Position numbers and translations under genes: made by a program | Assembly: GCA_963769255.1 (NCBI GenBank) | Contig: CAVYKV010000001.1 | Span: forward strand, 1,612,001 to 1,676,000 | Direction: 5' to 3' | Origin: JAKACA01 sp963769255 | Lineage (GTDB): Bacteria > Actinomycetota > Acidimicrobiia > Acidimicrobiales > Bog-793 | Length of the DNA stretch: 64,000 bases | The notes under the pieces: model-generated | Database searches by the model: none | The model's input: the letters and a program-made list of their open reading frames with translations, nothing else | What the model was told of the DNA's origin: nothing | Shown here: in pieces, positions 22,926 to 31,822 of the stretch | Position numbering within the stretch: the first letter of the stretch is position 1 | How the letters are laid out: each line of letters opens with the position of its first letter

Positions 22926-25268
22926 TCACGAAGACGCCGGCGGCGAGGGCGCCAGCGCCCCGATGGCGGCCTGCCCCACGCTGATACCTCCGTCGTTCGG
23001 CGGTACGAGGGCGTGCACGAGCACCTCGAAACCCCGCCGGATCAGCTCGTCCTCCACGCTCGCCGTGAGCCGGGCGTTCTGGAAGACGCCGCCGCTCAGC
23101 GCCACGGTGCGCAGGCGGCGAGCCGTCGCCAGCCTGCCGGCGGCTTCGGCGGCCGCCAGGCCGAGGCTGTCGTGGAAGCGAGCGGCGACAAGGGCGGGCG
23201 GAGTGCCCCGCCGGCACTCGTCGACCACGGCGGCGACGAGGGGAGCCGTGTCGAGCACGAGCATCCCACCGGCGTCGGACAGCTCGAGCGGATAGGTAGC
23301 GCTCCTCGCCCCGGTGACCTCACCGGCCATGGCGGCGAGCGCCTCCAGCTCCACGGCGGCCTGCCCCTCGTACGAGACGGTCCTGCGGAGGCCGAGGAGC
23401 GCTGCCACGGCGTCGAAGAGGCGGCCGGCGCTCGTGGTTCGAGCGGTGGCGCCCGTCTCGAGGAGAGAGAGAACGGGCCGCCAGCGCTCGTCGAGGCCGG
23501 GCCCGAGCGCGGCGGCGGCGTCCGGCCCGAGGGAGGCCGAGACGAAGGAGAGGGCCATCCGCCACGGCTCCCTGATGGCGGCGGCACCCCCCGGCAAGGC
23601 GACCTCGCTCAGGTGGCCGACCCGTTCGTAGCCCGCCAGATCGGCCACGAGGAACTCCCCGCCCCAGAGCACGCCGTCCGGACCGAAGCCGAGGCCGTCG
23701 AAGGCGATCCCGAGGACGGTGTCGTCGCGCCCGTGCTCGGCCAGGCACGAGGCGATGTGGGCGTGGTGGTGTTGCACGGCCCACGGCTCGAGATCGAGCT
23801 CGAGGGCGTACTTCGTCGAGAGGTACTCGGGATGGAGGTCGTGCACGACGACGCTCGGCTCCACCCCGTAGAGCGAGCCGAGGTGCTCGGTGGCCTGCAG
23901 GAAGGACCGGTAGGTGGCGAGGTGCTCGAGATCGCCGATGTGGTGGCTCGTCACGAGGATGCGGTCTTTCGCCACCGAGATGGTGTTCTTCAGCTCGGCG
24001 CCGACGGCGAGGACGTGGCGCCTGGCATCACGCGGGAGGGCGAGCGGCTCGGGCACGTAGCCGCGTGAGCGCCGGACGACCTGCACCCGGCGGGGCGTCG
24101 ACCGCACGACGGAGTCGTCGCAGCGGATGTGGATCGGCCGGTCGTGGGCGAGGAGGGCGTCCACGAGAGGGCCCAGGCGCTCGACGGCGTCCTCGTCGAC
24201 ATGGGCGATGGGGTCGTCCGAGAGGTTGCCGCTCGTCATCACGAGGGGCCGTCCGGCGCCGGTGAGGAGGAGGTGGTGAAGCGGCGTGTAGGGAAGGAGG
24301 AGCCCGAGCTCGCCCAAGCCGGGGGCAATCCCGGCGGCGAGGGGGCCACCGGGGCGCCGGGGGGCGAGCACGATGGGCCGGCGGATGGAGGTGAGGGCGG
24401 CCGCCGACAGCTCGTCGAGCTCGCAGAGGTGCCGGGCCGTGGCGAGGTCCCCCACCATGACGGCGAAGGGCTTGTCGTCGCGGGACTTGCGCCGGCGCAG
24501 CGTCGAGACGGCGGCGTCGCTCGTGGCGTCGGCGGCGAGATGGTAGCCGCCGACCCCCTTCACGGCGAGGACGGCACCGTCGTGAAGGGCATCGAGGGCG
24601 ACGGTGAGCGCCTCGGCGGCAACGGCCACGACGGTCCCGTCCGGGCGGCAGTAGCGCAGGCGGGGGCCGCAGACGGGGCAGGCATTCGGTTGGGCGTGGA
24701 AGCGGCGGTCGCCCGGGTCCCCGTACTCCCGGGCGCAGGCCTCGCACATGGCAAAGCCGGCCATGGTGGTGGCCGGGCGGTCGTAGGGGACGGAGCGGAC
24801 GATCGTGTAGCGAGGACCGCAATTCGTGCAGTTCGTGAACGGGTAACCGTGGCGGCGGTCCTCCGGGTCGTCCACCTCCGACAGGCACTGAGGGCACGAG
24901 GCCGTGTCGATGCTGACGGGGGAGGCCGGGATGCCGCCCGCCGCGCTCTCGAGGATGCGAAACCCATCGACCCCGCGCACCGGGATGCCCTCGGTCTCGA
25001 GCGAGCTGACGCGTGCGAGGGGAGGGGGCGCCTCGAGGATGCGGCGGCAGAGGGCCGCCACGGCAGCAGGCTCCCCTTCCGCCTCGATGACCACCCCGGC
25101 GGAGTCGTTCGAGACGTGGCCGCTCAAGCCGAGGGCGATCGCCTCCCGGTACACGAAGGGCCGGAAGCCGACGCCCTGCACCGTCCCCGAGACGCGCAGC
25201 CGGCAACGCGTCGTCGCCTCGCCGGGCGGCGCATTCAACGGCGGGTCGACGCCTGCGCTCGTGCTCAC
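22926..25268 (-). CDS. hypF: carbamoyltransferase HypF
   Basis: The 780-residue protein makes the thiocarbamate cyanide precursor on HypE from carbamoyl phosphate. Domains in order: acylphosphatase (~18-105; RVSGTVQGVGFRPFVYR), zinc-finger region with CPQC, CTNC, CEAC and CPVC pairs (~125-205), YrdC-like domain (~215-400; AVKGVGGYHLAADATSD), and Kae1-like carbamoyltransferase domain (VVVHDLHPEYLSTKYALEL, VQHHHAHIASCLAEHG, AFDGLGFGPDGVLWGGEF, LSGGVFQNARL). The GTG at 25268 is 10 bp after hypE and fits the start of the acylphosphatase domain. The frame stays open further upstream, but those codons are antisense-phase noise across hypE. Completes the minus-strand maturation operon. Confidence 0.96.
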   Translation of the reverse strand: MSTSAGVDPPLNAPPGEATTRCRLRVSGTVQGVGFRPFVYREAIALGLSGHVSNDSAGVVIEAEGEPAAVAALCRRILEAPPPLARVSSLETEGIPVRGVDGFRILESAAGGIPASPVSIDTASCPQCLSEVDDPEDRRHGYPFTNCTNCGPRYTIVRSVPYDRPATTMAGFAMCEACAREYGDPGDRRFHAQPNACPVCGPRLRYCRPDGTVVAVAAEALTVALDALHDGAVLAVKGVGGYHLAADATSDAAVSTLRRRKSRDDKPFAVMVGDLATARHLCELDELSAAALTSIRRPIVLAPRRPGGPLAAGIAPGLGELGLLLPYTPLHHLLLTGAGRPLVMTSGNLSDDPIAHVDEDAVERLGPLVDALLAHDRPIHIRCDDSVVRSTPRRVQVVRRSRGYVPEPLALPRDARRHVLAVGAELKNTISVAKDRILVTSHHIGDLEHLATYRSFLQATEHLGSLYGVEPSVVVHDLHPEYLSTKYALELDLEPWAVQHHHAHIASCLAEHGRDDTVLGIAFDGLGFGPDGVLWGGEFLVADLAGYERVGHLSEVALPGGAAAIREPWRMALSFVSASLGPDAAAALGPGLDERWRPVLSLLETGATARTTSAGRLFDAVAALLGLRRTVSYEGQAAVELEALAAMAGEVTGARSATYPLELSDAGGMLVLDTAPLVAAVVDECRRGTPPALVAARFHDSLGLAAAEAAGRLATARRLRTVALSGGVFQNARLTASVEDELIRRGFEVLVHALVPPNDGGISVGQAAIGALAPSPPASS

Positions 25269-25278
25269 GGTCGGCTGT

Positions 25279-26379
25279 TCAGCAGATGCGGGGGAGGGGA
25301 TCGCCCACGAGCATGTCGACGATGCGGGTGCTCCCGAAGGCCGTTCGCAGGACGACGATGCCCTCGGGCTCGGCGCGGATCTCCCCGATGTCGGCGGCGG
25401 CGCCCCCGAGTGGGTGCAGCCGGAGCGCCCCGAGAGCGGCCTCCGCCTCCTCGGGCGCCACGACGGCGACGAACTTGCCCTCGTTGGCGACGTAGAGGGG
25501 ATCGATGCCGAGGACGTCGCAGGCACCTGACACCACGGGCAGGATCGGCAAGGACGCCTCGTCCAGCACAACGGAGACGCCGGCGTCGCGGGCGAGCTCG
25601 TTGCAGATCGTCCCGAGGCCGCCCCGCGTGGGGTCGCGCAGCCAGCGGGTCGACGGGGCCGCCTCGAGCAGCACCTCGACGGCTCCGGCGACCGGCGCCG
25701 TGTCCGAGCCGAGGTCCGCCTCGAGCTCGAGGTCCCCGCGGGCGAGCATGACGGCCATGCCGTGGTCGCCGATCGTGCCCGAGACGATGAGGCGGTCCCC
25801 GGGCCGGACCCGATCGGCCGCCAGGCGCCGGCCGGTCGGGACGATGCCGATGCCGGAGGTCGTGATGTAGAGGCCGTCGGCGGCACCGCGGCCCACGACC
25901 TTGGTGTCGCCGGTGACGATGGCCACGCCGGCGTTGGCGGCGGCCGACGCCATGTCGGCCACGATCTCGCGGAGCTCGGCAACGGGGAAGCCCTCCTCGA
26001 GCACGAAGGCGGCCGACAGCCAGGCCGGCCGTGCCCCCATGACGGCGAGGTCGTTCACGGTGCCGTGGACGGCGAGGTGGCCGATGGATCCGCCGGGGAA
26101 GCGCAGGGGCTTCACGACGAACGAGTCGGTCGAGAAGGCGAGGCGGTCGCCGCCCGGAAGGGCGAAGACGGCGGCGTCGGCGAGGGCGGCGTCCGGCTTT
26201 CCGAAGGCCTCCACGAAGACGGAGTCGACGAGGGCGGCCGAAGCCTTGCCCCCGGCACCGTGGGCGAGGGTGACGATCTCGTCCTTCAGACGGGGCCGCC
26301 GGCGGCGGAACGTCTCGATTCGCTCGAGAACGTCCGACTCCCGTTGCCGGGAGGCAGCGTCGTGCCGCGGCTCGGTCAT
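25279..26379 (-). CDS. hypE: hydrogenase maturation factor HypE
   Basis: The 366-residue PurM-like ATPase dehydrates the carbamoyl group on its own C-terminal Cys to thiocyanate. Seen: LAHGAGGKASAALVDSVFVE, GDRLAFSTDSFVVKPLRFPG, GSIGHLAVHGTVNDLAVMGA, VTGDTKVVGRGAADGLYITT and the invariant C-terminal PRIC, whose Cys carries the cyanide. It overlaps the upstream SIS gene by 4 bp and is followed by hypF. The intact PRIC end means the gene is functional and complete. Confidence 0.97.
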   Translation of the reverse strand: MTEPRHDAASRQRESDVLERIETFRRRRPRLKDEIVTLAHGAGGKASAALVDSVFVEAFGKPDAALADAAVFALPGGDRLAFSTDSFVVKPLRFPGGSIGHLAVHGTVNDLAVMGARPAWLSAAFVLEEGFPVAELREIVADMASAAANAGVAIVTGDTKVVGRGAADGLYITTSGIGIVPTGRRLAADRVRPGDRLIVSGTIGDHGMAVMLARGDLELEADLGSDTAPVAGAVEVLLEAAPSTRWLRDPTRGGLGTICNELARDAGVSVVLDEASLPILPVVSGACDVLGIDPLYVANEGKFVAVVAPEEAEAALGALRLHPLGGAAADIGEIRAEPEGIVVLRTAFGSTRIVDMLVGDPLPRIC

Positions 26380-27035
26380 GTCCCGCTCGGCCGTGCGACG
26401 ATGCTCTGGATTCGCTCCCAGAGGGAGAGGGCGACGGCGTCCTGCGTCTCCTGGATGCGATGGATGCTGTCAGAGCTCACGACGAAACAATGGTCGAGCG
26501 CCTCCGAGGCTGCCATCTGCCCGCCGTCGTGGCCGGCGAGCCCGACGGTGAGCAGCCCGAGACGGCGCCCCTCCAGGAAGGCCCGCATGACGTTGTCGGA
26601 GTTGCCGCTCGTCGAGTAGCCCACGGCCATGTCCCCGGCGCCGGCGTGCGCCATGAGCTGACGGGAGAACACGAGCTCGAAACCGACGTCGTTCCCGAGG
26701 GCGGTGAGCGTGGCCTCCTCGGCCACGAGGGAACGTGCCGGCAGGGCCCTGCCGGAGGGAGGCTGCGAGAAGAGGGCCGCCAGAGCGGCGGCGTCGGTGG
26801 CGCTGCCGCCGTTGCCGAAGCTGAACAACCGCCCACCGGCCCCGAAGCGGTCGGCCATCGCCCCCGCCAGCGCGTCGAGCTCGGGGCCGAGCCGCTCGAG
26901 CGTCTCGGCCCGAAGGCGCCTGCTCTCGGCGGCCTTCGACTCGGCGGAGGCGGCCAGATCGAGGAGGAGGGGACCGGCGTCGCGCTCCTCCGCCTCGATG
27001 AAGGGGTAGAGGAAGCCGGTCGTCTCGCCCGTCAT
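26376..27035 (-). CDS. SIS-domain (phosphoheptose isomerase GmhA-like) protein of hydrogenase operon
   Basis: The 219-residue SIS-domain protein begins at ATG 27035 (MTGETTGFLYPFIEAEERDA). GRLFSFGNGGSATDAAALAA and VGYSTSGNSDNVMRAFLEGR are the sugar-phosphate-binding loops of GmhA/SIS proteins, and HDGGQMAASEALDHCFVVSS is a later strand/loop. Proteins of this kind recur in actinobacterial-type hydrogenase maturation loci, where their role is unknown; no lipopolysaccharide heptose pathway is expected here. It lies 5 bp downstream of a second SIS-like gene fused to a HypC domain and overlaps hypE by 4 bp. A sugar-phosphate ligand or a role in carbon monoxide ligand synthesis can only be speculated. 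Confidence 0.85.
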   Translation of the reverse strand: MTGETTGFLYPFIEAEERDAGPLLLDLAASAESKAAESRRLRAETLERLGPELDALAGAMADRFGAGGRLFSFGNGGSATDAAALAALFSQPPSGRALPARSLVAEEATLTALGNDVGFELVFSRQLMAHAGAGDMAVGYSTSGNSDNVMRAFLEGRRLGLLTVGLAGHDGGQMAASEALDHCFVVSSDSIHRIQETQDAVALSLWERIQSIVARPSGT

Positions 27036-27040
27036 CGCCG

Positions 27041-27811
27041 TCAGCCGTCGATCGTCGTGACGGCGGAGCCGGCATGCACGAGGAGGAGATCGCCCGGCTG
27101 CGGTCGGGCGATGAGGGACGTGTCGACGCCCTCGATGCCGCCGGCCGTGCGCACTCGGGCCTCGTCGCCGGGCCCGACATCGACGACCTCTCCGAGACGG
27201 CCTTCGTCCGAGCAGGTGACGCAAACCTCGTCGGTGCAGCCGGCGGCATCGGCGTCCGCACGGAGAAGGCCCGGGTGCTCGAAGCACACGTGCGTGAGCT
27301 CCCACAGCAGGTGGTAGACGAGCACGAAGCGACCACCGAAGGCGGCCGGAGCGAGGTCGTCCTCGAGAAAGAGCACGTGGTCTGCTGCCCCGGGCGCCGG
27401 CCGCTCCCCGGTGCCGAGCCAGAGCGTCGTCAGCCCCCAGGCCGGGGAGCGCCGCATGGCCGCGGCGACGCCGGGCTCCCTACCGCTCGCCACGGCCACG
27501 AAGACGTCGCCCGGGCGGACGGCCACGCGCAGGCTGGCGACGAGATCGTGCTGCTCGACGGCGACGGCCGGGAGGGCACGCTTGCCCACGACGACGGGAT
27601 GGACGAACTCGACGGCGAGGTGGTTGGCATGCGACGGCCATTGCGGGGAGGCGCACCACATGGTGGCGCCGGCGGCGAAGCGGCGGGCGACGTCGAAGGA
27701 GGCGGTCGCCAGGTCGCCGGCGATAGGTCCGAGCACCGGATCGCCGGGGAGGCCCGAGGTGCCGGGGAGGCCCGCAGTGCCCGGGGAGGTTGCATGTTCA
27801 GCAGTGCTCAC
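27041..27811 (-). CDS. SIS-like domain fused to HypC/HupF-type chaperone domain
   Basis: The 256-residue fusion. Residues ~30-185 form a SIS/GmhA-like domain (ARRFAAGATMWCASPQWPSH, AVEFVHPVVVGKRALPAV, VRPGDVFVAVASGREPGVA). The C-terminal ~60 residues are HypC-like (CVTCSDEGRLGEVVDVGPGD, IARPQPGDLLLVHAGSAVTT). In classical HypC the reactive Cys must be residue 2; here it is buried ~195 residues in (VCVTCSD), so the chemistry may differ or the domain may only bind partners. The start GTG 27811 has GGAGG at 7-base spacing. The N-terminal ~25 residues contain a TSGLPG-like repeat encoded by short DNA repeats. It heads the minus-strand operon with the SIS gene, hypE and hypF. Confidence 0.8.
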   Translation of the reverse strand: MSTAEHATSPGTAGLPGTSGLPGDPVLGPIAGDLATASFDVARRFAAGATMWCASPQWPSHANHLAVEFVHPVVVGKRALPAVAVEQHDLVASLRVAVRPGDVFVAVASGREPGVAAAMRRSPAWGLTTLWLGTGERPAPGAADHVLFLEDDLAPAAFGGRFVLVYHLLWELTHVCFEHPGLLRADADAAGCTDEVCVTCSDEGRLGEVVDVGPGDEARVRTAGGIEGVDTSLIARPQPGDLLLVHAGSAVTTIDG

Positions 27812-27904
27812 GATGTCGCCTCCTGCGGGAATCCTACGAGCCCGCTGCCTCCGGTGCTGCCGCGCTGCCGTCTTCCGGGCGGGCTGGGTCGGTATCGTCG
27901 GGCG

Positions 27905-28984
27905 GTGCCGGCGCTCCGTCCCCGATTACCCCTGCTCCCCGGCAACGACGTCGGCCCAGCCCGGGAAGGCCGTACCCCTCCCACTCGCCGTCACCCGCTC
28001 ACGGGCTGGTGGTTGGCCGTCGTGACGGCCACCGCCCTCGCCGCTTGCTCGAGCTCGACGGCCCCGTCGAGCGCGGGCAGCCACCCCGCCACGAGCAGCA
28101 CGACGACCGGCCCGACGTCGAGCTCGTCCTCGAGCCCGCCACCGAGCGCGGCGACGACCACGACCTCGACGAGCCCGCCGAGCGGGCGGGCCGGCCTGCC
28201 CCGGTTCGGCCACGTGTTCGTCGTCATGATGGAGAACCTCGGCTACGGGCCGGCCATGGCCACGCCCGGCTTCGCCACCTTGGCGGGCCGCTATGCGGAG
28301 GCGTCGGACTACTGGGCGATCGGCCACCCCAGCCTCCCCAACTACCTGGCGCTCACGAGTGGCAGCACCTGGGGTGTGAGGAGCGACTGCACGACGTGCT
28401 ACGTCTCGGCCGACAACCTCGGGGCACAGCTCTCGGCGGCCCGCGTCAGCTGGGGTGCCTATTTCGAGGACGTGCCGTCGGCGTGCTACCTGGCGCCGTA
28501 CGCCGAGTCGCCGCTGTACGCCGGCAAGCACAACCCGTTTCGCTACTACGACGACATCCGCTCGAGCCCGGCCCTCTGCGCTCACCTGCAGCCCTACGGG
28601 CTGCTCGCTCGGGCACTTCGCTCGGGCACCACGATCCCGCAATTCGTCTGGGTGACCCCCAACCTCTGCGACGACGGCCACAACTGCGCCCCGGACGTGG
28701 CTGCGGCCTGGCTGGACGGGTTCGTGTCGGACGTCGTGCGCTCGAGCGCCTGGCGACACGGTGGCGTGCTCTTCGTGACGTGGGACGAGTCCGAGAGCGG
28801 CGGCGCCATGGGTGGGCAGGTGCTCACCCTCGTCATCTCTCCCCTCGTGCACCGGGGCCTCACCGTCGGCGCCTACTACACGCACTACTCGCTGCTCGCC
28901 ACGATCGAGGACGCTTTCGATCTCCCGTTGTTGCTGGCAGCTCGGCACGCCCGGCCCCTGAGCGCCTTCTTCAGCCCGGGCTGA
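27905..28984 (+). CDS. secreted lipoprotein phosphoesterase (acid phosphatase/phospholipase C-like)
   Basis: The ~359-residue protein starts at GTG 27905. An unusually long n-region leads to WWLAVVTATALAAC, a lipoprotein signal with lipobox Cys at about residue 48, followed by a ~70-residue Ser/Thr/Pro linker typical of surface proteins. The catalytic domain has HVFVVMMENLGYGPAM, IGHPSLPNYLALTSGST, FVTWDESE and a late IEDAFDLPLL, matching the alkaline-phosphatase-superfamily phosphoesterases (acid phosphatase or non-specific phospholipase C-like). It probably releases phosphate from organic phosphoesters outside the cell. It is divergent from the SIS-HypC gene across 93 bp and is not obviously linked to the hydrogenase. 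Confidence 0.8.
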   Translation: MPALRPRLPLLPGNDVGPAREGRTPPTRRHPLTGWWLAVVTATALAACSSSTAPSSAGSHPATSSTTTGPTSSSSSSPPPSAATTTTSTSPPSGRAGLPRFGHVFVVMMENLGYGPAMATPGFATLAGRYAEASDYWAIGHPSLPNYLALTSGSTWGVRSDCTTCYVSADNLGAQLSAARVSWGAYFEDVPSACYLAPYAESPLYAGKHNPFRYYDDIRSSPALCAHLQPYGLLARALRSGTTIPQFVWVTPNLCDDGHNCAPDVAAAWLDGFVSDVVRSSAWRHGGVLFVTWDESESGGAMGGQVLTLVISPLVHRGLTVGAYYTHYSLLATIEDAFDLPLLLAARHARPLSAFFSPG

Positions 28985-29014
28985 CGGGGAGGCGGCCGCC
29001 ACCTTCGGCTCAGT

Positions 29015-29446
29015 TCAGGGCGTGCGTCCCTTCCGCCGACGCCCGCCCCGTGGCGTCCGCGGAGCGGACATCGCCAGCACGAGGCCGCCCATGATGGCGA
29101 GGTTCTTCAGGAACTGCACCTCCTGAGCGGTGCGATCCGCCGAGGCGTCCTCCTCCCAGAAGCGGTGGCCGGCGAGCGTCGTGGGCACGAGGGAGGCGAA
29201 GAGGGTGCCGGCGGCGAGCCGCGGGAGGACGCCGAGGGCGAAGAGGCCGGCCGCCACCACCTGGGTGACGCCATTGGCACGCACGAAGCTGGCCGTCTCG
29301 GCGTGCAGGCCGAGCGGTTCGGTGATCTTCGGCACGACCTTGTCGGCCTTGTCGATCTTCCCGTTCGGATGGCGGGCGGAGTCCAGCCCTCCGACGATGA
29401 AGATGCCGGCGAAGAGGGGCCGGGCGAGTCGCTGCGTGATCCTCAT
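29015..29446 (-). CDS. DoxX-family membrane protein
   Basis: The 143-residue protein has about four hydrophobic segments (ARPLFAGIFIVGGLDSARHP, TQVVAAGLFALGVLPRLAAG, LFASLVPTTLAGHRFWEED, NLAIMGGLVLAMSAP). The R/P-LFAGIF...G start, VVPKITEPLGL and HRFWEE are typical of DoxX/DoxD-like actinobacterial proteins. In mycobacteria a DoxX partner acts with superoxide dismutase and a thiosulfate sulfurtransferase in redox homeostasis; no such partner is seen here. The tail is strongly basic. ATG 29446; no operon partner is evident. Confidence 0.85.
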   Translation of the reverse strand: MRITQRLARPLFAGIFIVGGLDSARHPNGKIDKADKVVPKITEPLGLHAETASFVRANGVTQVVAAGLFALGVLPRLAAGTLFASLVPTTLAGHRFWEEDASADRTAQEVQFLKNLAIMGGLVLAMSAPRTPRGGRRRKGRTP

Positions 29447-29496
29447 GCCCTCCCTGTACCCAGCGGGGGCAGGCGCCTAACGCCCCAGGGCGCCGA

Positions 29497-30273
29497 CTAG
29501 GACGTCGTGGTGGTCGTGGTGGAGGGCAGGGTGACCTTCGTGATGGTGGCGCCAGGCGGGAGCTGCAGCAGGGAGGAGGCCGGCGAGCTCGAGAAGGACT
29601 TGATCTCGAAGCTCGTGGTGTCGCCGGCCACCTTCACGTAGCCGAGGAGGTTCTGCTGCGTCGTGCAGATGGTGCTCGTGCCGGGAACCCCCTGCGCCAC
29701 GAGGTCGACGCACGACATGGCGAACCCGTTCACCGTCAGGCTGGACGAGCTGACCTTGTCGCCGGCGAAGCCGGCGGCGATGGAGAGGCCGTTGAGGAAT
29801 TTCACCCAGTGCGTCGGCGTGTAGAAGTCGAGGATGTTCTGGTAGTCCGCCGCGCTCGCCTTGGGGAGCTGCTCGCAGGACCACTTCGAGGTGGCTCCGG
29901 CCTGTGGCGGCGTGCAGGCGAATTCCCCCGTCGGATTGACGATGAAACGGAACTCGTCGCCCGGAGCCGGGTTCTTGCCCGATGGCGTGTCCGAGAAGGC
30001 GAGCCCGTTCGGCGGCTCGACGGCGTAGGTGATCGCGGCGGGCGAGCTCCCCGTCGTGGCGTAGGTGACCTCGAAGGTCGTCGGGCCTTGCTGGATCTTC
30101 TTCGTGAAGGCGGACATGGTCGCCCGGTCGGCGTCGACGTTGTCGACCACCTTCTTAGCGGCGCGGATCACGCCGCAGCCGGCGGTGCCGGCGGCGAGAA
30201 CGGCGATGGCGGCGAGCACGGCCGAACCCTGGCGGAGCCGCCGAGCCCCGGATCGAGAACTGAACGAGATCAT
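29497..30273 (-). CDS. putative secreted lipoprotein of unknown function
   Basis: The 258-residue protein begins at ATG 30273 with a basic n-region, then GSAVLAAIAVLAAGTAGCG, a clear lipobox with Cys at about residue 33. The mature part is beta-rich (TFEVTYATTGSSPAAITYAV, DEFRFIVNPTGEFACTPP, SKWSCEQLPKAS) and ends in a Ser/Thr run. Four or more cysteines (FACTPP, WSCEQL, MSCVDL, TICTTQ) could form disulfides outside the membrane. I do not recognise a family; LppX/LprG-like lipoproteins or anti-sigma-linked sensor lipoproteins are only loose comparisons. The frame is open far upstream across the GGDEF gene, but the signal peptide fixes the true start. Confidence 0.75.
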   Translation of the reverse strand: MISFSSRSGARRLRQGSAVLAAIAVLAAGTAGCGVIRAAKKVVDNVDADRATMSAFTKKIQQGPTTFEVTYATTGSSPAAITYAVEPPNGLAFSDTPSGKNPAPGDEFRFIVNPTGEFACTPPQAGATSKWSCEQLPKASAADYQNILDFYTPTHWVKFLNGLSIAAGFAGDKVSSSSLTVNGFAMSCVDLVAQGVPGTSTICTTQQNLLGYVKVAGDTTSFEIKSFSSSPASSLLQLPPGATITKVTLPSTTTTTTS

Positions 30274-30356
30274 CTGGCCTGCCTCCGACGCGGCGGCCCG
30301 ATCGTCCGCCTCGCACAGGATACGCCGCCCGGGAAAGGGCGACTGTCCTTTGCGAT

Positions 30357-31779
30357 TCAGCGGTCCTGCTTCGCCCCGTACATGGAGGCGTCGGCCACGG
30401 ACATCATCGTGTGGGCGTCGGCGGCGTCCCACGGGTACACGCAGCGGCCGACGCTCACCGACAGCGTGATAGAGCCGACCGCCAGCTCGATCGGGCCTTC
30501 CATGGCTCCGACGATGCGGCGCACGATGTGGTCGGCCACCTCCACGCCGCGGTAGGGAGAGTCGGCCGATCCGACGGCCGTCGGCTCGATGTCGGGGAGC
30601 AGCACGAGGAACTCGTCGCCCCCGCGTCGGGCGACGACGTCGCTCTCCCGTGCGCACTGGGTGAGCCGGGTGGCGATGATGCGAAGGACCTCGTCCCCGG
30701 CGTCGTGACCGAAGACGTCGTTGACGCGCTTGAACTCGTCGACGTCGACGAAGAGCACGGCCACCTCGAGGTTGCTGCGGCGCGCCCGTGCGAGGGCGAG
30801 CTCCAGGCTCTCGTCGAAGAGCGGCCGGTTGGCCAGCCCCGTGAGGGGGTCGTGGGATGCCCGGAACGCCAGCCGCTCCTCCGTCTGCTTGCGGGCCGTC
30901 ACGTCGTCGAGGAGGCCCTGCAAGAGCCAGGGCCGGCCGTTGTTCGTCACCACCTGTGACACTTCCTCGATCCAGAATCTCATCGCCGGCTTCCGTCGTC
31001 ATGCGGTACTCGACGTGCTGCGCGGTGCCCTCCGCGATGACAGCCCCGCGGGCTCTCAGCACGCTCTCACGGTCTTCCGGATGGACGTGGCGGTCCCACC
31101 AGGCGTTGTCGAGCCACTCGGCGCGGTCGACCCCGAAGAGACGCTCGACGGCCGCGCTCACGAAGGGTGGCTCCGGATTGTCGTTCAGGGGCTCGAGCCA
31201 GACGACGCCCGGGATCTGGTCGATGAGGGCGCGGTTCTTCGCCTCGGCCGTGCGGAGCTGTTCCTCCAAGGCCTTCTGGGCGGTGATGTCGAACATGACG
31301 CCGAGGATGATGCGGTGCCCGGTGGCGGGATCGATGGCCATGGTGCAGTCGTCCCGCACCCAGATGACGCGGTCGTCGTCCGGCCGGACGAAGCGGTACT
31401 CCTGCACGAGCACGCCGCCGCGGCCGAGGTAGTCGGCGTACTCCTGGCTGGCGAGCGCCCAGTCCTCGGGATGCATGTACGACTCCCAGACGTCGTCGTT
31501 CTCGAGCCATTCCTTGCGGGAGATGCCGAGCACGCTCTCGATCTGCGGACCGACGTATATCGTCGGGTAGGCGCCCGTCCTCGGTTCGACGACTTCGTCG
31601 ATGTAGAGCACGGCGGGGATGTGCTCGGTGAGGAGGCGGAGCTGGTCCCGCTCGCCGACGGCGCGTTGCGCGAGGGCCGCCAGGTCGCGCAGGGCTTGGT
31701 CGCCGAGCGCGCCGGCGTGCAGCTCCTCCAGCATGGAGGCGACTCGTTCTGGGATTCCTCGCTCGTCGGACGTGCCCAC
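30357..31779 (-). pseudogene. PAS-PAS-GGDEF diguanylate cyclase, frameshifted by one extra base
   Basis: From GTG 31779 the first ~265 residues contain two PAS/PAC units (LTEHIPAVLYIDEVVEPRTG, YRFVRPDDDRVIWVRDDCT, DQIPGVVWLEPLNDNPEPPF, VEYRMTTEAGD). The frame is then lost near 30978-30985, and FWIEEVSQVVTNNGRPWLLQ plus the GGDEF domain continue in another frame to 30357. That part has SHDPLTGLANRPLFDESL, FVDVDEFKRVNDVFGHDAGD and an intact RRGGDEFLVLLP. Deleting one base in the GATGAGA stretch gives a continuous 473-residue protein. The GGDEF signature is active-type, so it would make c-di-GMP, opposing the EAL protein at 8.7-9.8 kb. No membrane segment is seen. A sequencing indel is more likely than true decay. 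Confidence 0.85.
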
Positions 31780-31822
31780 AGGCTACGCGACGGCGGCACC
31801 GGACCGAGGGGCCCGAGCGGCC

